Shown piece by piece: positions 26,630 to 34,520 of a DNA stretch of 64,000 nt (within the stretch, counting starts at the first letter, position 1; every line of letters begins with the position of its first letter). The stretch is taken from positions 1 to 64,000 of the forward strand of contig CACJBM010000001.1 of the NCBI GenBank assembly GCA_902591645.1. The letters are read 5' to 3'. Made by a program: the position numbers and the translations under genes. The notes under the pieces are model-generated. The model was not told the DNA's origin. It made no database searches and was given only the letters and a program-made list of their open reading frames with translations. Origin of the DNA: an uncultured Verrucomicrobiota bacterium. Lineage in GTDB: Bacteria > Verrucomicrobiota > Verrucomicrobiae > Verrucomicrobiales > DEV007.

Positions 26630-27526
26630 CTAGACATCGCAGACTTCTGCTGCGTGCCTCAGTGATTGGATCGGATCTTTCCAAGTCGGAATAAATTCCT
26701 GTGCAAGATAGCCCTCATAACCGGTCTCGAGTATGGCCTTTAGAATTGGTGGATAATTGATTTCCTGAGTTTCATCAATCTCACCTCTCCCAGGACACCC
26801 CGCAGTATGGTAATGGCCAATAATATCTTTGTATTGTTTGATGCGGCGGATCACGTCCCCATTCATGACTTGTACGTGGTAAACGTCAAATAGGAGCTTG
26901 AAGTTCTTTGATCCTACCCCGTTCACGAGCTTAGCACAAAAGTCCACATCATCCCCGAAGTAGCCCGGATGCCCCTTCATCGGGTGCGAGTCGTCACGAG
27001 AATTGAGATGTTCTAGGACTAGGGTGATTCCTTTTTTCTCGGCATGAGGCATGACTTTCTTCCAGGTTTCAACGCAAAGGTCTGCAGCCTTATCAGGATT
27101 CATATCCTTATAGGTCATTCCAGTGAAAGTGATGACGCTTTTTGTTCCGATGTCAGCAGCAAGATCGATTCCTTTTTTTAAGCCATTAATGACAGTTTCC
27201 GTATTTTTAGGATTACAGGGTCCGTTCTTGAAACCGTGCCCACCACTAACAAGTGAAATCTTAAGTCCAAGTTCCTGGACAGCTGGATAGTGCTTGGAGT
27301 CTATTCCTTCCATTGCCACAAGGCCAATCTCTTTGCAATGCTTGGCCAATTCCATTGTTGGCATGGGGTTAAAACACCAACCCATGATGGACTGACGGAT
27401 CCGATTATTTTTGATCCTGAAGGGCTTTTCCTTTTCTTCAGATTGAGCGCCAGATATTGTTGCTGCAGTCGCGGCTGCCGTAGCCATCAGATGTCGGCGA
27501 GAGATTATTTTTTTCTGAGATTCCAT
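26630..27526 (-). CDS. Hydroxypyruvate-isomerase-like TIM barrel with Tat-type signal
   Basis: 298 aa. N-terminus SRRHLMATAAATAATISGAQ is a Tat-like signal, so the enzyme is probably exported, as for many sugar isomerase/epimerase-like proteins of PVC bacteria. The barrel carries Hyi-type signatures: LVLEHLNSRD (metal-binding Glu), HPGYFGDDVDFCAKLV, FKLLFDVYHVQVMNGDVIRR, IGHYHTAGCPGRGEIDETQE and GYLAQEFIPTW. These give the Glu/Asp/His/Glu metal site of hydroxypyruvate isomerase and relatives. A periplasmic location makes classical glyoxylate metabolism doubtful, so the substrate is open. It lies 55 nt downstream of the GntP gene on the same strand and may be in one operon with it. Confidence 0.82.
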   Translation of the reverse strand: MESQKKIISRRHLMATAAATAATISGAQSEEKEKPFRIKNNRIRQSIMGWCFNPMPTMELAKHCKEIGLVAMEGIDSKHYPAVQELGLKISLVSGGHGFKNGPCNPKNTETVINGLKKGIDLAADIGTKSVITFTGMTYKDMNPDKAADLCVETWKKVMPHAEKKGITLVLEHLNSRDDSHPMKGHPGYFGDDVDFCAKLVNGVGSKNFKLLFDVYHVQVMNGDVIRRIKQYKDIIGHYHTAGCPGRGEIDETQEINYPPILKAILETGYEGYLAQEFIPTWKDPIQSLRHAAEVCDV

Positions 27527-27581
27527 GATTATTTTTGTAGAGTTTTTTTGAGAGTGTCTAGCGTATTAGGAGTAGAGAGTC

Positions 27582-29042
27582 TTACTTTATAAAAGTGCTT
27601 AGGAGTAGGATGATAGCGAAACTGACAAATGAAATGGCCGTCGATATGACAGTCCAGGTCTTGAGCGTCTGTTTTTCGTCCATTCCAAGGTAACGTGATA
27701 TCATCCAGAAACCAGAATCATTGACGTGTGAGAATCCGGTCGCTCCGGCGGCAATTGCGCAGGCGACTAGCGCCAGAAAATGTTGAGACATGCCCTCTAC
27801 GAAACTGACCATGAGTCCGGCCGCCGTCAGCATGGCTACGGTCGCAGATCCCTGCGCTATTCGGACCAGAGTCGCGAAAATGTAGGCGAGGACAATGATG
27901 GGAATGCCACTGTTTGAAAAGACTTCTTTCAGGGCGTCAGCTATACCGGTTGCGATTAAGACTCCCTTAAAGACTCCCCCAGCACCGGTGATAAGGATAA
28001 TAATTCCGGCCGGGCCCAGGGCCTTTGTGGAGATTTCAACTAGGTCATCTTTTGATGTTCCTCGAATGATGCCCAGAAACACAATTGCAAGAAGGGTTGA
28101 AATCATCAGTGCGATGACGGGATGACCGAGGAAATGAATGACCTGATTAGTCATTGGCATACTGTTTAGTATTCCTGCAACTTGTGCTCCCCTCTCTGAT
28201 TTACTGAGTCCTGAATCAAGACCTGAAATTGCACTTTGCTCGACGATAGTTCCTGCGAGAATAAGAATAATGGGAAAGGCAATGAGGGTGGCAATGAGTT
28301 TAAAGGATGGAAGGTTTAGTTCCTCGCTATTTTTATCATCAGTGAGTTGAGGGGGTGTCTTAACTTGTACTAAGGTTGCCATTTTTGAGCAGAGGATCGG
28401 TCCACAGATGATTGCTGTTGGAAGACCCACTAGAACACCAAAGCCGATCACGTAACCCAGATTCACTTCGAGGAAGTAGGCCACGGCGACCGGGCCCGGT
28501 GTCGGTGGTACGAAAGCATGAGTGACTGCCATTCCGGCCACGAGCGGTAGGCCGAAGATGAGGACTGACTTTTTGGTGTCGCGGGCCAGTGCGTAAAGGA
28601 GCGGGGCAAGAATAACAAGAGCCACATCGAGAAAGACCGGGACCGAAATTATGAAGCCCGTCAGGAGCATGGCCCATGGAGCCCGTTCCTGACCGAAACG
28701 CCGTACCAGAGTATTAGCGAGGGCCTGAGTTCCTCCCGAATGCTCCAGCATTGCGCCGAAGATGGCTCCGATCCCTATGATCGTGGCAATGAAGCCAAGT
28801 GCACCTCCCATGCTAGTTACAATGGTCTGACCAATTTCTGTCAGTCCTGCAGCTTTTTCGGGATTAATGAAGGTGGCCCCTACCGAGACGAGGATTGAGA
28901 CGACAATTAATGCTAGAAATGCCTGAAGCTTGAATCGCAGGATTAAGACTAGAAGAAATGCAATACCGAATACTAATAGAGCGATAAGATTAGTGACAGG
29001 GATCGATTCCTGGGCCGCGGCCTGAGCGAGAGTGGAAAACAT
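27582..29042 (-). CDS. GntP-family gluconate/sugar-acid:H+ symporter
   Basis: 486 aa from the ATG at 29042; a TTG at 29102 is in frame but would add a polar tail and overlap the divergent gene. About twelve hydrophobic segments. GntP motifs: GAIFGAMLEHSGGTQALANT, GFIISVPVFLDVALVILAPL, AVTHAFVPPTPGPVAVAYFL, GAGGVFKGVLIATGIADAL, RIAQGSATVAMLTAAGLM and GFSHVNDSGFWMISRYLGM. The family imports gluconate, other aldonates or hydroxy acids. It is divergent from the KdaD-like and KGSADH genes (59-nt gap), which points to an aldonate such as arabinonate or xylonate. Confidence 0.92.
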   Translation of the reverse strand: MFSTLAQAAAQESIPVTNLIALLVFGIAFLLVLILRFKLQAFLALIVVSILVSVGATFINPEKAAGLTEIGQTIVTSMGGALGFIATIIGIGAIFGAMLEHSGGTQALANTLVRRFGQERAPWAMLLTGFIISVPVFLDVALVILAPLLYALARDTKKSVLIFGLPLVAGMAVTHAFVPPTPGPVAVAYFLEVNLGYVIGFGVLVGLPTAIICGPILCSKMATLVQVKTPPQLTDDKNSEELNLPSFKLIATLIAFPIILILAGTIVEQSAISGLDSGLSKSERGAQVAGILNSMPMTNQVIHFLGHPVIALMISTLLAIVFLGIIRGTSKDDLVEISTKALGPAGIIILITGAGGVFKGVLIATGIADALKEVFSNSGIPIIVLAYIFATLVRIAQGSATVAMLTAAGLMVSFVEGMSQHFLALVACAIAAGATGFSHVNDSGFWMISRYLGMDEKQTLKTWTVISTAISFVSFAIILLLSTFIK

Positions 29043-29101
29043 AAAAATTGGTTCAGTTGTAGGTTTGCCAAAGTGCGGGTGACCGTTACAATGCATCCGC
29101 A

Positions 29102-29926
29102 ATGTTTTCTATTTATAGAACTGAGGCCGGCTATACAATCGAAAAGGACAGTTCCTGCGTTTTAGCGGGGGATTTTTGTCTGGATACGCTCTTTACCAGT
29201 GAAGATCCTTTAAAATATACCGAATTTCAGTTCGAGTCGGGACAATCCTGTGAATTACCTTCAGGGGCTCTTTTGGCTCCTGTTATTAGTCAGGAAGTGT
29301 GGGCAGCGGGGGTCACTTATTATAGGAGCCGGGACGCTCGGATGGAGGAGAGTGAGTCTTCCGGAGGTGATCGATTTTATGACATGGTCTATGACGCTGA
29401 GAGGCCCGAACTTTTTTTTAAGGCCACAGCGGACCGTAGCCGGGGACATCTTGACAAGGTTTGTATCAGGTCCGACTCGAGCTGGGACGTTCCTGAGCCG
29501 GAACTGACTCTAGCTATTAATTCGAGCGGTAAAGTTTTCGGCTACACGGTCGGTAATGATATGAGTTCAAGATCGATCGAGGGAGAGAACCCTCTGTATC
29601 TTCCTCAGGCCAAAGTGTATCGTGGATCATGCGCTCTTGGTCCTTGCCTCGTTGTCGGATCAGGGCCAGGTAAGGAGGCTATAATTTCGGTAAAAATTTC
29701 ACGATCTGGTGATGTGATTTTTTCAGGTAGTACTGAAGTTTCTCAGATCAAACGTAGCTTCGATGAGCTTGCAGAATTTTTGTTCCGTGATAATGAATTT
29801 CCCAATGGTGCTCTTCTTATGACCGGCACTGGTGTCGTTCCTGATTCTGATTTTACTCTCAGTTCAGGTGATCTTATCTCTATTACTATTGATGGAATTG
29901 GAACCTTAGAAAACGAAGTCGAATAA
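29102..29926 (+). CDS. FAH-family 2-keto-3-deoxy-pentonate dehydratase (KdaD-like)
   Basis: 274 aa, cytoplasmic. It reads closely like 2-dehydro-3-deoxy-D-arabinonate dehydratase, which converts the keto-deoxy acid to alpha-ketoglutarate semialdehyde: [108 protein letters not shown]. Acidic metal-binding residues of the FAH fold (E of PEPEL, D of GNDMSS) are present. The adjacent gene, 7 nt downstream, is the dehydrogenase for the expected product, which strongly supports the call. A 2,4-diketo-acid hydrolase is the alternative. Confidence 0.85.
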   Translation: MFSIYRTEAGYTIEKDSSCVLAGDFCLDTLFTSEDPLKYTEFQFESGQSCELPSGALLAPVISQEVWAAGVTYYRSRDARMEESESSGGDRFYDMVYDAERPELFFKATADRSRGHLDKVCIRSDSSWDVPEPELTLAINSSGKVFGYTVGNDMSSRSIEGENPLYLPQAKVYRGSCALGPCLVVGSGPGKEAIISVKISRSGDVIFSGSTEVSQIKRSFDELAEFLFRDNEFPNGALLMTGTGVVPDSDFTLSSGDLISITIDGIGTLENEVE

Positions 29927-29932
29927 AATATC

Positions 29933-31519
29933 ATGAATGGAAATCAACTCATAGGTAATTCAGAGTCCGCCGAAGGCGGCTCCACTTTTAACGCAATCAA
30001 TCCCGGGACCGGGGACACTCTAGAGCCTGCGTTCCATGAAGCAACTCAGGCCGAGATTGATAAGGCACTCGAACTGGCTAAGGGAGCGGCTCCTTTCCTG
30101 CGCAACGCGTCAGGTTCTGACAGGAAACGTCTGCTCGATTCGATTGCTGAGGAAATGGAAGCCGATGCCGAAGCGATTAAGGACCGGGTCGGAGCCGAGA
30201 CCGGATACCCTCAGCCCAGACTCGATGGTGAATTTGGCCGGACGGTGATGCAGTTGAGGGTCTTTGGGAAGGTCGCGGAGGAAGGTGATTGGGTAGGACC
30301 CAGGATCGACACTGCGATCCCTGACAGGGAGCCTTTACCTAAGCCTGACTTGCGTCGGATGCTGGTCCCAGTAGGGCCAGTTGTCATTTTTGGGGCTAGT
30401 AACTTCCCTCTCGCTATTTCTGTTGCCGGTGGTGACCCGGCATCGGCGCTGGCCGCCGGTTGTCCGATTGTCACGAAGGGGCATCCTTCTCATCCCGGCT
30501 CCTCAGAATTAGTGGCGAGGGCAGTGCTCAGAGGTGTGGAGAAGGCCGGTTTTCCTGAGGGAACTTTCAGTATGCTCCAAGGAGCTACGAATGAGACTGG
30601 AAAGGCACTAGTAGAGCATCCTGACACGAGTGCCGTGGCATTTACCGGTTCTCTCCGCGGTGGCCGGGCCCTATTTGACATTGCTGCCGCGCGTCCGAAC
30701 CCGATCCCAGTTTACGCTGAAATGGGTAGCGTGAATCCACAGTTTGTTTTTCCTGGAAAACTGAATTCAGATCCTGCCCAGTTCGCTGAGTCTCTTTTTG
30801 GTTCAGTGACTATGGGCAATGGTCAGTTCTGTACTTGCCCCTCGTTGGTCTTTGTTCCTGAAGGTGAGAGTCTTCAAAAAATGACGGACCGCTATCTAGA
30901 ACTGGTCGGAGAATCATCCGGAGCCGCGCTTCTTAATCCGGGCATTGCGTCCGCCTTTAGTCAGGGCATTGATCAGTGGCGAGGCATTGACGGCGTGGAG
31001 GTCCTCGGTGAAGGATCGCTCGAAGGAACGGCAGTCGGTGCGGGTCCAGTCATTGCCAAAGTCTCATTGGAGGATTTCACGAAGGACCCTGAGCCGTTCA
31101 TGGATGAGGTGTTTGGTCCTTCAACAATGTTCGTTGTTTGTCCGGACACTGAGGGCTTCTTTGGTGCTTGCAGTGCGTTTGATGGACAGCTCGGTTCATC
31201 GGTTCACTGTAATGACGATGAACTTACTGCATCTAAGGATTTGATCGGGCAAATCAGTAAGTTTGCCGGTCGCGTATGCATTAACAGTTTCCCGACAGGG
31301 ATCGAGGTCTGTGATTCGGTCCATCATGGAGGCCCTTACCCTGCCACGACTGACGCTCAACATACTAGTATCGGTACGGCCGGTATCAGTCGTTGGGGTC
31401 GGCCCATCAGTTATCAGGGCACCCCAGACGCACTCCTGCCAGATGAGTTGAAGAATGATAATCCTCTGGGGATGATGAGGCTCGTTGACGGCCAGTGGAC
31501 CCGGGACCCTGTCGATTAA
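29933..31519 (+). CDS. Alpha-ketoglutarate-semialdehyde (2,5-dioxovalerate) dehydrogenase
   Basis: 528 aa, the length of the KGSADH branch of the aldehyde dehydrogenases. The cofactor fold is at VVIFGASNFPLAISVAGGD (about residues 152-170), with AFTGSLRGGRALFDIAAAR. The catalytic Glu region is PVYAEMGSVNPQFVF and the catalytic Cys lies in GNGQFCTCPSLVF. C-terminal phrases (RVCINSFPTGIEVCDSVHHG, STSIGTAGISRWGRPISYQ-like) are typical of this subfamily. It oxidises alpha-ketoglutarate semialdehyde to alpha-ketoglutarate, the last step of Weimberg-type pentose degradation. It starts 7 nt after the KdaD-like gene, so the two form an operon. Confidence 0.92.
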   Translation: MNGNQLIGNSESAEGGSTFNAINPGTGDTLEPAFHEATQAEIDKALELAKGAAPFLRNASGSDRKRLLDSIAEEMEADAEAIKDRVGAETGYPQPRLDGEFGRTVMQLRVFGKVAEEGDWVGPRIDTAIPDREPLPKPDLRRMLVPVGPVVIFGASNFPLAISVAGGDPASALAAGCPIVTKGHPSHPGSSELVARAVLRGVEKAGFPEGTFSMLQGATNETGKALVEHPDTSAVAFTGSLRGGRALFDIAAARPNPIPVYAEMGSVNPQFVFPGKLNSDPAQFAESLFGSVTMGNGQFCTCPSLVFVPEGESLQKMTDRYLELVGESSGAALLNPGIASAFSQGIDQWRGIDGVEVLGEGSLEGTAVGAGPVIAKVSLEDFTKDPEPFMDEVFGPSTMFVVCPDTEGFFGACSAFDGQLGSSVHCNDDELTASKDLIGQISKFAGRVCINSFPTGIEVCDSVHHGGPYPATTDAQHTSIGTAGISRWGRPISYQGTPDALLPDELKNDNPLGMMRLVDGQWTRDPVD

Positions 31520-31595
31520 ATAGGCTATTTCATAGACAATTTCACTGAATTCTTTCCATGTTAGGGTTCATGTGTTTTGGTGGATTCACTGAATA

Positions 31596-34466
31596 GTGTC
31601 TGAATCTTTCCCAGATATCCGTTTCCGCGGCCAGCTACGCCCGTCCCAGAAGGACGTAGTTGAAATTGTTCGTGACCAGCTGAGCGCTGGGGACCGTAAG
31701 TTTCATGTGGTCGCGCCTCCCGGATCAGGTAAGACCGTAACTGGTCTTTTCTTGTGGGCCGAGGTATTGCGTAGACCTGCTCTGGTCCTTTCCCCTAACT
31801 CAGCCATTCAGTCTCAGTGGGCAGCGAGGACTGATCTCTTTGAGGTCAATGGGGCCGATATTCCTTCGGACTTGATTAGTACGGATCCTAAGGACCCTTC
31901 CCTCATCACATCACTGACGTACCAGTCAGTGACACTTCCGTCGAGGAACGAGGTAATGCTCAATGATTTTGCCGAGCGAATGTGGATTGATGGTCTCATT
32001 GATAAGAATGAAGCAAAGGATCCCACCGAAGCGTTAGTCTGGATTAATGACCTCAAGGAGCGTAACCCAGACTATCATAATAAGCGTCTGTCCTATTATC
32101 GGAAGCAGAAGAGGGATGAAATTATTCAGGCCGGTGAACTGAGTGGTCTCCTCCATGAGTCCTCAATGAAAACGCTGGGGCTTCTAAAGGAACGTGGCAT
32201 TGGGATGATTATTCTGGATGAATGCCATCATCTCCTCAGTCATTGGGGACGTGTCCTTGCCGTGACTCAGCAGTTCCTAGGTGACCCGATTATCGTTGGT
32301 CTGACCGCGACTCCTCCTGACGATATGCATAAGGACACGGTCGATTCAAAGCGTTACCGTGAATACTTTGGTCCGGTCGACTATGAGGTTCCTGTCCCGG
32401 CCGTGGTCAAGGACGGGTTCCTGGCTCCTTATCAGGACCTAGCTTTTTTAGTTCGTCCCATTGCTGAGGAGCTCCGCTACGTTGCGAGGACCTCGGATCA
32501 GTTCACGGAACTGGTTCACGATCTTTGTAATCCGCCCATGAATAAGCAAGGAGAGCCCATCCGTGAACCCTTGGATCACTACGTTCATAGGATCTTAAGT
32601 ACTCTCGAATTACCGACTGGTAAGGCCGATAACTGGCTCGATTTTCAGAAACGTGCTTCGAGCTTTGCCTGGTCATCAAGATATTTACTGAAGGAACTCG
32701 GGAAAACAGTTCCGCCTGGCGTTCCTGAATTCCCGGGCACCGATAATGATGAGGAAGATCCTGCAAAAAAAATCTTGGACATGGAAAGTATTGTTCCTGT
32801 CATTTCCTGGTACTTGAGGCATGCACTCAGAGGATCCGCGGACAAGGAACATCATGCCCTTGCCGAAAAAGCCATCAGTAGGCTCAGGATCCTAGGTGTC
32901 CAGATTACCGAGACAGGTTTCCAGAACTGTGCGTCTCCTGTTTCCCGCATCCTGATGTACTCAAAGGCAAAGGCAAAGGCCGTCATTTCAATACTGAAGA
33001 GGGAGAAAGAGGTGCTGGAGGATTCGATTAGGGCTGTCGTAATTTGCGATTATGAAAGAACTTCGGCCGTGACTAGTGAGATTAGTCATCTCTTGGACGA
33101 GGAGGCCGGTGGTGCCGTTGCAGCTTTTAGGGAACTCCTTAATGATGAGGAAACGGATGCTCTTGATCCGATACTTTTGACCGGATCCACGGTCCTCATC
33201 GATGATGATCTTAAAGATGTGATCGAGTCAGAGTGCATGAAATGGTTACAAGAGAACAAAAAGAAAGTGACTCTGGAGTGGGCAGAGGATGCTGGATTTC
33301 ATGTTTTGAAAGGTAAAGGAAAGGACTGGGCTCCGAGGGTGTACGTGCAGATGTTCACTGAACTTTTCCAAAGGGGGATCACTCGTTGCCTTGTCGGGAC
33401 TAGGGGCCTTCTCGGTGAGGGATGGGACGCGAACAAGATCAATGTACTCATTGACTTAACTTCCGTTACGACCTCAATGTCAGTTAATCAGCTCCGTGGA
33501 CGTTCTTTTAGGCTCGATTCTGATGTGCCTCACAAAATTGCCAATAATTGGGACGTCGTCTGTATTGCGCCTGAATTTACAAAAGGCATGGACGATTACA
33601 AGAGATTCAAGGATAAGCACAAGAGGCTTTACGGGGTCACTGATGATGGGGCTATCGAGAAAGGTGTTGGTCATGTGCACGCCTCCTTCATGGGAATGCG
33701 TATCGATGACGTTGAGGAGAGTATGGTGAACCTGAACCGAGACATGCTTGATAGGGTCGGTCTACGTTCTCAATTCTATGAGCTCTGGAAGATTGGAAAG
33801 CCCTACCATCCTGAACCCATTAAGGCCGTTGAGATCAAAGCTTCTAGAAAGGGAACGGACAGGGTAGGTTTTCCTCCCGGAAGGATGGGCGATCCGGAAT
33901 GGACCGAGACGACCCTGACCGAGGTCATCGCCAAGGCCATCATCCGATCCTTATTCGAAGCTGAACTCATTGACGCGTCGAGTTGGTATGAGCTTTATCA
34001 GAAACTCCATGTCAGTGAAAGGAACGGTGGCTACATTAGGGTCTTCCTAGAGAAAGCCGATGAGAGGGCATCTGCTATCCTTTCCGAGTCTCTAGCTCAG
34101 GTATTTGGTTCGATCGAGGATGCTCGTTACCTGATCGAGAGGGGAGTCGACTTCGAGTATCAAGAGAGTCGATTTCAGGGAACTTGGATCGAGCAAAAGT
34201 TACCCAATTTTCTTTCCAATTTTATTATCTTAAAGACCATGAAAACGAAGAGGCGTTTCGAGGTAGTGAGGGTTCATGCTGTTCCAAAGGCACTCGCCAC
34301 GAAAAAAGAAATAGCACTCATTTTTGAGAAGCACTGGAATAAATTAGTGAGTCCAGGTCAGGTCCTTTACCGGCAAAATAGTCAGACTCAGGTGTTAATG
34401 GATAAAGCGACTGAGAATGGGTTAATTGTTAATGATGCGGTACATGAAAAAGAGGTATTTATATGA
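31596..34466 (+). CDS. Large SF2 DEAD/DEAH-type helicase family protein
   Basis: 956 aa, GTG start at 31596. SF2 motifs: Walker A VAPPGSGKTVTG (residues 39-50), Walker B/DExH as MIILDECHHLL (about 205), motif III as VGLTATPP (about 234), and motifs V-VI as LLGEGWDANKINVLIDLTSV and NQLRGRSFRLDSD (about 610-635). A long insertion (about 290-480) separates the two RecA-like halves, and about 300 C-terminal residues show no domain I know. No nuclease, methylase or other defence gene is adjacent. The neighbours are pentonate and cytochrome genes, so it looks like an insertion into a metabolic neighbourhood. A DNA-repair, RNA or defence role cannot be decided. Confidence 0.85.
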   Translation: MSESFPDIRFRGQLRPSQKDVVEIVRDQLSAGDRKFHVVAPPGSGKTVTGLFLWAEVLRRPALVLSPNSAIQSQWAARTDLFEVNGADIPSDLISTDPKDPSLITSLTYQSVTLPSRNEVMLNDFAERMWIDGLIDKNEAKDPTEALVWINDLKERNPDYHNKRLSYYRKQKRDEIIQAGELSGLLHESSMKTLGLLKERGIGMIILDECHHLLSHWGRVLAVTQQFLGDPIIVGLTATPPDDMHKDTVDSKRYREYFGPVDYEVPVPAVVKDGFLAPYQDLAFLVRPIAEELRYVARTSDQFTELVHDLCNPPMNKQGEPIREPLDHYVHRILSTLELPTGKADNWLDFQKRASSFAWSSRYLLKELGKTVPPGVPEFPGTDNDEEDPAKKILDMESIVPVISWYLRHALRGSADKEHHALAEKAISRLRILGVQITETGFQNCASPVSRILMYSKAKAKAVISILKREKEVLEDSIRAVVICDYERTSAVTSEISHLLDEEAGGAVAAFRELLNDEETDALDPILLTGSTVLIDDDLKDVIESECMKWLQENKKKVTLEWAEDAGFHVLKGKGKDWAPRVYVQMFTELFQRGITRCLVGTRGLLGEGWDANKINVLIDLTSVTTSMSVNQLRGRSFRLDSDVPHKIANNWDVVCIAPEFTKGMDDYKRFKDKHKRLYGVTDDGAIEKGVGHVHASFMGMRIDDVEESMVNLNRDMLDRVGLRSQFYELWKIGKPYHPEPIKAVEIKASRKGTDRVGFPPGRMGDPEWTETTLTEVIAKAIIRSLFEAELIDASSWYELYQKLHVSERNGGYIRVFLEKADERASAILSESLAQVFGSIEDARYLIERGVDFEYQESRFQGTWIEQKLPNFLSNFIILKTMKTKRRFEVVRVHAVPKALATKKEIALIFEKHWNKLVSPGQVLYRQNSQTQVLMDKATENGLIVNDAVHEKEVFI

Positions 34467-34520
34467 TTTTCAAATTTAGGTATAGTTTAATTTCAGAATA
34501 AAAATCTAAAATATTTTTAA

